A DNA stretch of 64,000 bases from Timema cristinae (taxonomy: Eukaryota; Arthropoda; Insecta; Phasmatodea; Timematidae). Under the pieces are notes generated by a model. The model searched no databases. It saw only the letters and a program-made list of their open reading frames with translations, and was not told where the DNA came from. Shown here one piece after another: positions 54,411 through 64,000 of this stretch (the stretch's first letter is position 1; the number at the start of each line of letters is the position of its first letter). The stretch is taken from the NCBI GenBank assembly GCA_039000515.1, contig JBCFYV010000012.1, forward strand, positions 84,298,193-84,362,192, written 5' to 3'. A program made the position numbers and the translations under genes.

Positions 54411-54933
54411 TGTTTCACAGAACTGTTTTTAATGTTCCATGAAATTATTACATTTTGCTAAAATGTCCATGTAATAAAACTATAAAATTCAAAATATGAT
54501 TTTGGATGATTTTAAGAATCTAAGTATAATGTTATGCACAGAGCTGTAACAGTAGTAATAGCTATGAATTAGTCATTGCTGCAAATTTCATCATGTACGG
54601 TTGGAAAACATAGCTTTATAAGAACAGTGAACAGCTCACATTTGTATACTACATTTCATGAAAAGAGCAGCAATTTTTCTGGCTAGGAGCCACACGTTCC
54701 CAATCCTTGATATAGAATAGATCATAGAAATAAAGATACTATATTCACGTTCACATACTGCAAGTCCAAAATAACAGTCAAATTTGGCCAAAATTATAGA
54801 AAATGTGTAGATCGCTGTTATCATAAAGAAAAGTATCACTATTCTATTACATCCTTTCTCTATGCTGCTATAAACTATCGTCAAAAGGATTACTTAAATA
54901 TATAGCCTTGCTTGACCAAATTTATAGATTCAA
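54411..54933. other. No gene seen
   Basis: AT-rich sequence; the 82-codon minus frame at 54636-54884 is not recognisable. Confidence 0.35.
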
Positions 54934-54985
54934 TAAGCGTATAACCCGAACGGATAGTAAGAAAGACGGGGTGCAAAATAAGTAA
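54934..54985 (+). repeat. SINE tail fragment
   Basis: AAGCGTATAACCCGAACGGA, TAGTAAGAAAGACGGGGTGC: the shared 3' tail of both SINE types without body or head. Confidence 0.85.
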
Positions 54986-55189
54986 AAAAATAAAAATGTA
55001 TATTCATTAATAATTTATTTACATTAAAACTAAAAAAGACGAAATACTTGTTTCTAGGGAATCAACTGACCATTGGGGGACAATAGATGATCAGGCACAA
55101 ATATTCTGATTGTTGATAAAATAAAATCTAGTGACTAAGTTTTAACACAAGCGCTATATAACAATCTATAATTCTAAAATAACATGTCC

Positions 55190-55650
55190 TGACTGACTGA
55201 TTCATCATCGCCGAGCGCAAACTATCAAGGCTACAAGCATGAAATTCGGACTGTATATTCATTTTGTTATGTAGGCACCCACTAAGAAAGGATTTTAGAA
55301 AATTCCACCCCAAAGGGGTCAAAATAGGGGATGATAATATGTATGATAATATGTATGAAAGTCCGTCATTTTGAAAGTTACATAAACAAAATTTTGTATT
55401 TCGGTTATTGACGTAAAACAAATAAATACGTGTTTCAGGAATTTTGGAAATTTTATTTAATAAGGGATGAAAAAGGGGGTGAAAGTTTGTATCGGACTTG
55501 CATTATTTTTGATCTGAGGTCAAGTTATGGTCATCAACGTAACGTAATGTTTTAAATTAATCTGTAAATACATATGTATATTTTAGTATTTGTATATAAT
55601 CAACTTCCACGCGAGCAAAGCCGCGGGCAACAGCTATCTAGTTTGATATA
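55190..55650 (+). mobile_element. Unclassified arthropod repeat with CCGCGGGCAACAGCTA end
   Basis: AAAATTCCACCCCAAAGGGG, GATGAAAAAGGGGGTGAAAG and the end CACGCGAGCAAAGCCGCGGG, CAACAGCTATCTAGT belong to a repeat type I know to be widespread in arthropod genomes. The final CTAGT with a preceding GC-rich hairpin would fit a Helitron 3' end, but the 5' TC end is not certain. No protein is encoded. Confidence 0.5.
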
Positions 55651-55938
55651 AAGCTAGAGCCCCACTCCCCTATAAATATGAACCTCGACTTCACTGTCAC
55701 CAAGAATGTCATCTATGCCTACATTTTAGTTTTCTATATTATATCCATATAACTTACTTAAAATACGTTTTAGTCCATATTAAAAATATATTCACTAGAG
55801 TAACTTGTTATAAATAATTTGATATTCATTTATGACGATAATACACCCTTGCTTTGAAAAAAAAATTCAGAATGTCAACAATATTACCTTATTAGTAACA
55901 TATTTTTTAAAAGTTGATTTTTAAAATTAATTTAATAT

Positions 55939-56184
55939 TTAGCACCGCGTCTTATTACCCGTTCGGGTTATACGCTTTAAGTACTAATTACGCTAATGGA
56001 TTAGGAATTGGGAAGGTTGAATAAGAGGAAGTGAACCCGCATTTGCGTGGAGGTAAGATTGGAAAACCATTTAGGAAAAACCACCCCAGTTCACCCGACC
56101 GAGATTCGAACCTTGATCTCCCCGTCCTCAGCAGTCGAGCTCTACACGACAAGCGCGTTAGCCAACTACGCCACCGAGGCGGGT
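55939..56184 (-). mobile_element. tRNA-derived SINE, type B, near complete (minus strand)
   Basis: Reverse complement copy: tail AGCACCGCGTCTTATTACCC, GTTCGGGTTATACGC; body GGTAAGATTGGAAAACCATT; head ACCGAGATTCGAACCTTGAT and AACTACGCCACCGAGGCGGG. Its A box (TGGCGTAGTTGGCTAACGCG on the minus strand) is the most tRNA-like of all type B copies. Confidence 0.92.
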
Positions 56185-57499
56185 AGTTGATTTTTTTGAA
56201 CCTCTTCAACACCCTTAAAGATCCCGTAACTTATCGGAGCAAAGATTTAAACATAACGCGTACTTACTACACGAGAAAACAAAAGAACACTAAACAAACT
56301 TTGATGTATTCTCACTTTTATAAAAACATGAATTTACTGTATTTTATTTTATCGACTAGTTCTTAATAATCTCAATTACCCACCTATAAATAGATAGTTT
56401 AATAATTTTAAAATTTTGCAGTCCATACAAAAATGTTATAAAAATCACGTGCTCTACAAAAAACGTGAGGGCTTATGGTCTATAAATTCCTAAAGTCGAG
56501 GGGAACCAACACAAAATTACACATATGTTGTTGATGAATTTTTTAGATCATAATTAAAAAAAAGGCCTTTACAACGATTTAACCTATAGGTAGGATCAAA
56601 ACCTTTTTCAATTAATTTGAATGAGATTTGAACTTCAACCTCACTGTTACTAAAAAACGTGAATGTACTTTAGTTTTCTATGTCTTGATTTGTCTTCATT
56701 AAACAATATATATGTACTAAAGGAACTAGCACCCTATAAATAAGTTGATAATCATTTTCTTATGAGTTTTATTCTGAAATAAGGATATTTGGTTTGAATT
56801 CCTGCACATTCGATAAAATTATCATTAATAAAATTGCAACTTTCCTCTCGTAGTGATGGTTTGACTGCTGGGGGTCTCGTGAATGTGATAAGGTAAGCTA
56901 GTTTGTCATTATTCTTGCGCTGATATAATTAGTCGGTAAATAGATAAGTTGAAAAAGTGCATTTAAGATATAATATAAAATAGCATCAATTAGTTTTTTA
57001 TTTTCATAAAGAGGAAATTCCCATGCTACAAAGATTCAGTGAAGCCAGCCAAAAGTATCTTAAGTCACTGTTAACTCCTTCCTAACAACGAACAACCTGG
57101 AGGGTAGCATTAGAGGGAGATTAGCCTGGCTTCCCCCACTTTTAAACTCCAAAACTATTCTTCACCCCTGTCATGCTCAACGTCATGACCTTCAACATTC
57201 CATTTTATTTGGAATCGCCAGTGGTAGGTATTTTCTCATGCAGACAGTTTTAGCACTTTATGACCATCAATTATTCGTTGATATAATGATTGCCAACTAA
57301 AAGATCAATCATCACTGTCATTATAATTAAATCTTAGTGGTCTTGTGTCTTTCACTACAATGTCAACTTGCTAATCTAAGATCAGGTTAAGTAAGCTGGA
57401 TTTTAAGAAAATCTAGTCCTTGGAGAAATAATGAAAAAATTTAAATAGGCTAGGCCAGATGTCAGCGCACAAAAATGTATTAAATTTTAAAAAAACTCT
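56185..57499. other. No gene seen
   Basis: AT-rich sequence; no exons, element ends or repeat units that I could support. Confidence 0.35.
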
Positions 57500-57715
57500 A
57501 GAAATCTGTAAACTGTTTTGATCACTTTATTTTGAAGATACACACAGAGCATAACAATGACTAAAATGTAAGGAAAAAGTAAATTTCGTATCTCAAATAG
57601 TTACAAAGATATGATCAAATTTGGAAATTCACGCTTTTGCAAAAATACTCTCAAAGTCATTTTCACTGGGAGTTTCAATTTTGTTAGTAATATTAAACAG
57701 TGCCTAGATAAAAAA
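57500..57715. repeat. Second copy of the unclassified dispersed repeat
   Basis: TTTCGTATCTCAAATAG, ATGATCAAATTTGGAAATT, AAAGTCATTTTCACTGG and TTGTTAGTAATATTAAACAG match 36270-36415 in the same orientation. It is uninterrupted here, so it shows what the BEL insertion split. Confidence 0.7.
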
Positions 57716-57865
57716 AAATCAAATCATTAAAGAGAATTTTGAGAAAATTGAATTTCTCCCTTTTCCACCATAAGTAAACTACGGTACCCTTAATTTTAGG
57801 GCTCGATATCTAATTCCTAAATAAAGTTTTAGCCCGATCGTTAAAATGGTTTCAGTACTAGGCTT

Positions 57866-57915
57866 AGATGCGTGCAAGCACACACATACACACACACACA
57901 TACACACACACACAT
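57866..57915. repeat. (CA)n microsatellite
   Basis: CACACA runs broken by TA, next to TTTCAGGGGGTCATGGAACG, a phrase also common in arthropod repeats. Confidence 0.85.
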
Positions 57916-59614
57916 CGCGAAAAACACTTTTCCGGTTTCAGGGGGTCATGGAACGTTGAAATTTATCAAAATCTCCAGTTCAATTTTTTTATGATCACAA
58001 TTCTCCCTCCGAGGTGTCGAGAGAGTAAAAGGCATGCAAAAATTGAGTTAGTTTTACAGTAAAAAGAGTCATAACCAATATTTAACATAATTAAATTATA
58101 TACTATATAAATACTAGCAAAACCAGTGCGATAACGCGCTAAATATAACAAAATTGGTAGTAAATGAAATATTTAACGTGTGATATGATCCAATTAAATC
58201 TAAATCCTCCCTTACTACACTCTTTCCCAGGATCACATTTAATATTTAAAATTTTCAGAATCTGATGGTTATTTGGAGTGGTCCTTTTACATTCCTTTAG
58301 AATTTCAATTTTCAACTAATATCTAAAAATTCTGAATTTTAAAACGTATTTTGTTATATGAAATCGTATTAAATTTTCTACAGGAATCCCAATTAAAATT
58401 GTTAAATTTTCAGACTTTTACAAATAAGTTTTAATTTATATTAGTTTTGGAAATTTAGTAGTCCTAACCTCTCCCTCCAACTCATTCTTATTGATAAAAT
58501 ATAGCTTTCATGTACTGCTTCACAGTTAAAAAGAGTTTAAAACGGGATTGGTCAAAATCGGATAAGAGACGATGAATAAGCCGGACCAGAATTTCGATAT
58601 ATTTTATTTTGCCTTTTTTGTCAAACTAAAGCCGTCACGCATTGTTTAACCTAATTATGAATCGTATAAAACTGGTGCTGTCCAAATCGGTTAATAAACG
58701 ACGACAAAATTATATATGTGGGAGGGGAGCTCAAAATGTACAGAACTAATAGAAACCACTACTTCCCAGTGTGGTATAAAACTGAAATTTGGTAGGCATG
58801 TGAAAATACTAAATTCAAATAACTATACGTGTCTAAACATTTTAAAATGGGACTCCAGGAAATTGAAAGATATATAAGATACTCATCAATGTCTTATAAT
58901 TTAGGTGAAGCATGGGGGGAAAATAGCTCAAAATTAATTAAACCACACTAATTTAAGAATAAATCTGTACAGTCAATGAATATCTAAAACTAAAAAAAAA
59001 AAAAAATACAATAAATGCTGACAAATCAAATCATTACATTATTTTTAATCCCCCTCAAATTCAATTTGAAAATAATATATGTTTTCAAATGAGTTAATTT
59101 TCCCCAAGATTAATTAACTCTTTTTCAAATTTTAGTGCTAAAGGTTTAGAAATACTTAGTGTACGACCTAAAAATCATTTATTCTTTTTAAATCTTTTAT
59201 TGTAAAAGTACCCTCAATTTTTACTTTTGGCATATTATTTATACATTTAAAAAAATAGATGTAAATATTACAGGTTCCATAGAATGGGTAAATAAATACA
59301 AGACAAACTTAATAATTATAAATACACAAATCGTATGTTTCCGTTAAACTGCTAAAATACATATTACAATGGGATTTTTATTTTTCAAACATAAACGAAA
59401 ATAAAAATCCTCTATAAATAATTGTTTCATTTACATTGATTTGAATGATTTTACCCTATGCTGCCCTTTGTTATTCATGTGCTGTACTAAGCATAAATCA
59501 CAGTTTGTTGCTAGTAATGTCATCTAGCAGTCTTATGACAAACTACATTCCCAGTTCTAATGTTTCCGGTTTACTTATTCTTTATGAGCATAAGGATTAA
59601 AACTTAAGTCCTTA
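57916..59614. other. No gene seen
   Basis: AT-rich. The phrases AAAACGGGATTGGTCAAAAT (58541) and AAAACTGGTGCTGTCCAAAT (58669) with ...ATAAGAGACGA/AATAAACGACGA are about 128 bp apart and look like two units of a worn repeat. Confidence 0.35.
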
Positions 59615-59620
59615 GAGATA

Positions 59621-59772
59621 TTATTATTAGCACCGCGTCTTACTACCCATTCGGGTTATACGCACTTACGCTAATGTGTAATTGTAGGGTGATAGTGAGA
59701 TGAAATGAAGGACCTACAGTTTAACGTGGAATCCGAACCACGGTGGAGGCCTGGCATTCCCCACATTCACAG
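59621..59772 (-). mobile_element. SINE type A, 5'-truncated (minus strand)
   Basis: Tail TTATTATTAGCACCGCGTCT, TACTACCCATTCGGGTTATA and body AGTTTAACGTGGAATCCGAA, CCACGGTGGAGGCCTGGCAT. It stops at CCCCACATTCACAGG; the head is missing. Confidence 0.9.
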
Positions 59773-59875
59773 GATAGACCTTAGAGATACAATTCAGGAT
59801 TTTCATTTGGGCTGTTTGTGTGGCAAGTGTCGGAAGAAAGTGTCTTCTGAGGAGGTACATTTCAGGATTTCGGAG

Positions 59876-59877
<2 letters not shown>

Positions 59878-59913
<36 letters not shown>

Positions 59914-60182
59914 GCACCGCGTCTTACTACCCGTTCGAGTTTCGCAAATGTGTAATGTTAGGGTGATTGTGAGATGAAATGGAGGATCTACAGTTTAACG
60001 TGGAATCCGAACCACGGTAGAGGCCTGACATTCCCCACATTCACAAGTTGTGATTAATACACTTCTTGTCAGAGGTGAAGGAAGGGTTTGATAATCGGAT
60101 CAATCTGTGCCGGGACCGAGGATTGAACCCCGGGACCTCATCACAGAAGTCCGACACCTTACCCCTAGACCACCAGGTCACC
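59878..60182 (-). mobile_element. SINE type A, full length (minus strand), with target duplication
   Basis: A (TTA)n run (59878-59912), the tail GCACCGCGTCTTACTACCCG, the body and the tRNA-like head GATTGAACCCCGGGACCTCA, CTAGACCACCAGGTCACC ending at 60182. TTCGGAGAT occurs at 59869-59877 and 60184-60192, a 9-bp target duplication. Part of the tail (TATACGC region) is deleted. Confidence 0.93.
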
Positions 60183-60300
60183 ATTCGGAGATATAGTTCC
60201 GATTTTTAAAGGAGATATAATTCAGGATTTTTATTTGGGGCGTTTGTGTCTAAAGTATTGGATGAGAGTCTCTTCCGAGGAGATATAATTCAGATGCCTC

Positions 60301-60940
60301 TTTGAAACCCTTAAATTCCCCCTCGCTACGCCCATGGATTCAAGTCGTGTTGGCCACTTGACCTAACTATTCTCCCAAATATTTTTTTTAGATTTTGTCA
60401 AACAGTTTTTTGTATAATGCTACTTCCTACTACCATACCCGTGTGGTAATGTGATAACTTGTTTTGATGTTTTGAAACTTGCTATTATCAAGTTGCAGAG
60501 TTTGGTAGAGCCTGAGACCTATGTGGGAATCATATTTCCAAAAATCTAATTTTCCGCGGGGCTGGTTCTACGATTAATAACATGGAGGTGTCTGCTTGTA
60601 CTTGTTTAGAGAATGTTGGGAAATCGACTTGCTAGCCATAACAAGCGAGTTCTTCTCATCTTTCAAACACCAGCAACTGAGACCCCAAGTTTTGTGCACT
60701 ACATTAAGTTGTGTTGGAGCGCATTTGTTAACTTTGAAGAAAAGAATCAACAAAAAATGAAAAGCTTGTATTTTAATTTAGGAAATAGAAAAGAAACTTA
60801 AACGAAAGTAAAGGAAATAAATCATGGCAGATGGGTATTTAATTTACTTGGTTGGGCAAAGATAGTATATAATCTCATTTACCTGGTAGAAATGCTAAGA
60901 AAATACATTTTTACTGTCAACTCTTACACATACATCAAGT
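60301..60940. other. No gene seen
   Basis: Near 60318 TTCCCCCTCGCTACGCCCAT resembles a MITE end (reverse of ATGGGCGTAGCGAGGGGG), without a partner. A 62-codon plus frame at 60613-60801 has no recognisable domain. Confidence 0.35.
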
Positions 60941-61322
60941 TGGCCCGCCACACACTCCAAATAGATTCACATTTATACTTGATTGTTCTACGTTTTCTGC
61001 TCCTATGTGCCCGAAATTCTGTCAAATTACCTGAATTATAACGATTTTAATGTGGCTGACTAACTTAATTTCAAGCTGGCCCGCCACATTTTTGGAATCT
61101 AAATTTGCTCATGTCGATCGATTGTGATCCGTTTTTGCTCATATGTGCCTGAAATTCAGCTTTTGCGCTGTAAAATAACGCCCGTTGTAACGATTTTAAT
61201 GTGGTGAGTCAGCTTAATGTTCATGTTGGCTCGCCACATTTTTGGAATCTAAATTTGTCCATGCCATTCGATTGTGCCCGAAATTCAGCTTTTGTGCTCT
61301 CAAATTATTCCCGTAGCAACGA
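60941..61322. repeat. Tandem repeat of about 136-150 bp, 2.7 copies
   Basis: Units start with TGGCCCGCCACA at 60941, 61077 and 61227 (TGGCTCGCCACA). Shared: TTTTTGGAATCTAAATTTG, GTGCCTGAAATTCAGCTTTT, GTAACGATTTTAATGTGG. The third unit is incomplete. Confidence 0.9.
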
Positions 61323-61970
61323 ATTATATTTTTACATCCATTGCAGCGGGGCGGATAGCTCAATAATCATGATATGAACACGAAGAGGGCGGGTTCGTCC
61401 ACAAGAGCGAGACGCTGAAGTTAAACTCGTTTGTCGTAAAACGTTCTTAATTATTTTAAATAAAATACCTGAAGTTCCACTTTAATGGCTTCGCCAATGG
61501 AGCGCTTGTGAAAGTTACCGTTTGTATAGTGGTGTTACTAAAGATACCGAATAAATTAACAAATAGTTTATAGTGTTTGAATAAATCTTTTTTAAATTGA
61601 CTTTTATTGAGCCTATAACATAACGCAAGAAAAGACAGAGCTGCGAGTCACCATATTATGTTTCAGCGGTGTTATCAGTTTCCTGTCCCCAGTTTCACCC
61701 ACACTACCTAGCTCCCGTGCAACTTAGTTCCCAGAATCTCGCTTGTCAGATTAATTAACTTGTACGGTTACTTTTGAATTGTGAGCTTTTGAAAATACCA
61801 AAGCTTTGTACCGCTTTGTACTACAGTACCAAGAAAAGTTTTTTTTGCCCTTACTCATTCTGAGTAATTAGCAATTTAAATTGGTTGTTCAAATTAATGG
61901 TAGAGTTAAACTTTTGAATTTTGATTAGGTGATAATACCATGATTTTTTAACGCCTAAGCTTATTTTCAT
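61323..61970. other. No gene seen; weak tRNA-like phrase
   Basis: GGCGGATAGCTCAATAATCA and GGGCGGGTTCGTCCACAAG at 61354-61410 recall A and B boxes but the spacing and match are weak. Otherwise unassigned. Confidence 0.3.
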
Positions 61971-62202
61971 CAGCGCGTAATAATACCCATTCAGGCTATA
62001 CGCAGATGTACTAATCACGCTAATGTTCTAGGAATATGGAATATTAGGGGAAATTTACTCGCAGTTGCGTGGAGGGAGAGTGGAAAACCACATAAGAAAA
62101 GCCACCCGACCGGGATTGGAACATTGATATCACCGTAATTGGCAGTCCATCCCAACTATAAAGTGACGCCTGGCTTAGAACATACGGCCATCGACGAGGG
62201 TG
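61971..62202 (-). mobile_element. tRNA-derived SINE, type B (minus strand)
   Basis: Tail CAGCGCGTAATAATACCCAT, TCAGGCTATACGC; body GTGGAGGGAGAGTGGAAAAC; head ACCGGGATTGGAACATTGAT, AACATACGGCCATCGACGAG. Confidence 0.85.
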
Positions 62203-62415
62203 AAAAAAATATTTATGTTTTTAAAGAGTTAAGTAAAACGTTACGATCGCATCGTAAAAATAAATATTAGTTGGTTGAGGCATTCCCATTACACCGTTCA
62301 AATCATTGCCGTCGTTTCTGCAGCTGTTTTGTTTTCATAAGAAAGGCGCACGAAGAGAAACAGAATAACTCTGCGGAGGGGGAACCTTGCGAAAGTGTTT
62401 TTTGGTGTTTTTTTT

Positions 62416-62551
62416 TAGCACAGCGTCTTACTATTTGGTTCGTGTTATACGTTTATGTACTAATTATACTAATGTGTTAGGAATGAAAAAAGGTTGAACT
62501 TAGAGTAACTAAACTTGCATTTGCGTGGAGTGAGAGTGGAAACCATCAGGG
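62416..62551 (-). mobile_element. SINE type B, 5'-truncated (minus strand)
   Basis: Tail TAGCACAGCGTCTTACTATT, TTCGTGTTATACG and body CATTTGCGTGGAGTGAGAGT, GGAAACCATCAGGG, where it stops; no head. It lies 210 bp from the copy at 61971-62202, same strand. Confidence 0.85.
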
Positions 62552-63144
62552 AGGATTCAACACCCCTCTGAAATTTAGTTAAAATATATGGCTTTATCCA
62601 GGGGCCTATGGTTCAAAAAATATCAAAATTAAGGCACAAGTACAAATTAGGGGGCTGTGTTGCCATAAAAAGCACTTGAACAGAAAGCTTCTAGAGGTGT
62701 TTAATATAAAGATTTTTTTCTAGCCTCCGGCAATTGAGGGATGTGCCTACCAGACCCCTCTAAATTATTGGCTGGTTACGGCCTTGATTACCGATTACAG
62801 CTGAGCGAGGTTATTTTTAGTCCTAATCAAATATTATTTGAAAGTACTTGATATATTTGCGATGCGGCGAAAATCTTCTTGGTTTAGAGCTCATCACGTG
62901 ACCATGTTTATGTTACGCGCTGGTTTTACGGAGAATGTTTGAATCCACATTAACTATAAATATAATTTATACTGATCTTAGCAATACAATATAATCCTAC
63001 CCGACTGTTAGCAGTCGAAAATATGAATGTAATTTTGGAAATGCAAAACACAGCTCTTTGAAACTTGCCTAAGGGTAGGATTACACCGAGGAAAACAAAA
63101 GCGAACCGAGCGTCTGCATGTTTTCGGTAACATTCACATAATAT
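62552..63144. other. No gene seen
   Basis: Mixed sequence. GATTACACCGAGGAAAACAA and AAGCGAACCGAGCG (63080-63112) recall GTCACACCGAAATAAACCAG and CAAGCGAACGAG at 63697-63783, so an unclassified repeat, later split by the MITE at 63145, is likely. Confidence 0.35.
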
Positions 63145-63307
63145 ACAGTAGCCCCATAGCTTCTTTGGTGCTGACTGACAGCTGCTAAACACATGTTTTT
63201 GCAGATAATATGGTTCTGCGTAGGGATACATAATTTGGTCTGGTAGTTTTTCAAAGGCGTCAGCTGCGAGCTGTCATTCAGCACCAAAGAAGCTATGGGT
63301 CTACTGT
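63145..63307. mobile_element. 163-bp MITE, intact
   Basis: Left end ACAGTAGCCCCATAGCTTCT, TTGGTGCTGA and right end TCAGCACCAAAGAAGCTATG, GGTCTACTGT are reverse complements over 30 bases with one mismatch. The interior carries GACTGACAGCTG and CAGCTGCGAGCTGTCA as further inverted parts, and TTCTGCGTAGGGATACATAA shared with the copy at 23007-23240. Non-coding. Target duplication not clear. Confidence 0.9.
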
Positions 63308-64000
63308 GCTCACAATCGGTATTGAACAGGTGCGGTTACACTAAATAAAATAATTGAGCACAGTATCAAATCGTGAGTTCGCAGGGCGGGTGTGATTAGT
63401 TCATGCCATTGTAGCTAAGAGTTTGAAACATGGTAAAAAGGAGTAGGGTAGATAACTAATAAAGCGAGTTGGCGTCGCTTTGTCTGACGGGGGTTTGCGG
63501 ATGCGGACACGGAGGAAATACTCTACTACAAAATTTACAACTTGATCGTAGACTGGTAATATTCCATAACGTCTGTCGTAATGCCTTTTTATTGATCAAA
63601 TCCATTATAAACTTAATTAAAACGCCAGGTACAGCAAGCAATAAGGAAACCGCACTGTACTAAACTCAACCACTTGATGTTATACCCGGTCACACCGAAA
63701 TAAACCAGAACAGGTGATAACACAAATATACTTTGATGATTCGCTTGGAAAACCGACAGAAGTCGGAGCACAAGCGAACGAGTATTTTCGCTTAGTGAAC
63801 ACGTGCGAAGCCTGCGAAGGTTGTTCGCCGGCGTTCTCTGTGTCGGTAGGGATGTGGTATCTAAATAAAAGTTTCGATATTGTACTCATTAAAAGTATCG
63901 GAGGAAAGCTATTGATACTGCCAGTATCGAAAGAAAAGTAGGCTATCGATACCACTAAGTATAGGTATCAAAATTTTTATATTTCACTTCTGGGAGGTGT
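63308..64000. other. No gene seen; ATCGATAC-type motif cluster
   Basis: From 63869 to 63970, TTCGATATTG, AGTATCG, CTATTGATACTG, AGTATCGAAAG, CTATCGATACCAC and GGTATCAAAA follow each other: a run of related short palindromic motifs, likely a worn repeat. Two frames at 63469-63663 and 63714-63941 have no recognisable domain. Confidence 0.35.

Larger units (their letters stand above)
59615..60300. repeat. Short tandem repeat split by two SINE insertions
   Basis: An 85-100 bp unit (GAGATACAATTCAGGATTTT, GGGCTGTTTGTGTGGCAAGT, GAAAGTGTCTTCTGAGGAG) at 59780-59868 reappears at 60207-60290 (GAGATATAATTCAGGATTTT, GGGGCGTTTGTGTCTAAAGT, GAGAGTCTCTTCCGAGGAG). A SINE lies before the first unit and a second between the units. 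Confidence 0.7.

Overview
This window is AT-rich, repeat-dominated animal nuclear DNA, most likely from an arthropod. The evidence is canonical GT-AG spliced exons of a myotubularin-related gene, tRNA-derived SINEs, BEL/Pao and Ty3/Gypsy retrotransposons, a non-LTR retrotransposon, PIF/Harbinger, hAT and Mutator-like DNA transposons, many MITE-like inverted repeats, microsatellites and a 100-N assembly gap. There are no operons, ribosome binding sites or CRISPR arrays. The species cannot be fixed from sequence alone.

Layout. 1-2365: decayed Ty3/Gypsy pol on the minus strand, with a polypurine tract and the start of an LTR. 2366-4900: two small palindromic elements and short tandem repeats. 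4962-6249: the first two coding exons of an MTMR9-like gene (minus strand), the only host gene I can name; the rest of it should lie beyond the left edge. 7.6-9.4 kb: a SINE and a 187-bp satellite array of about 7.5 units. 9.6-11.7 kb: a second, truncated Gypsy element (gag, protease, partial RT). 13.2-13.6 kb: three exon-like blocks of unknown identity. 14.5-20.6 kb: SINEs, MITEs, a LINE RT fragment and a hAT remnant. 20.8-24.8 kb: a large nested palindrome flanked by direct repeats and holding a Harbinger-like first exon. 26-31.5 kb: SINE pieces and the gap. 32.3-34.9 kb: a 283-bp tandem duplication and a decayed Mutator-like/YqaJ transposon gene. 36421-42575: a complete, very young BEL/Pao element with identical 258-bp LTRs and a 5-bp target duplication. 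43-64 kb: a long hairpin MITE, more SINEs, a second Harbinger fragment, CpG-rich inverted repeats, tandem repeats and another MITE.

How it fits together. Apart from the MTMR9 exons, and possibly the exon-like blocks near 13 kb, nearly everything recognisable is mobile DNA at different stages of decay. The BEL element is the youngest (identical LTRs); its frame breaks sit partly at homopolymers and may be assembly errors. The two SINE families have different bodies but share one 3' tail, which suggests a common retrotransposition partner. The most unusual structure is the 4-kb nested palindrome at 20.8-24.8 kb. The most unusual coding remnant is the Mutator-like/YqaJ gene at 33.7-34.9 kb.
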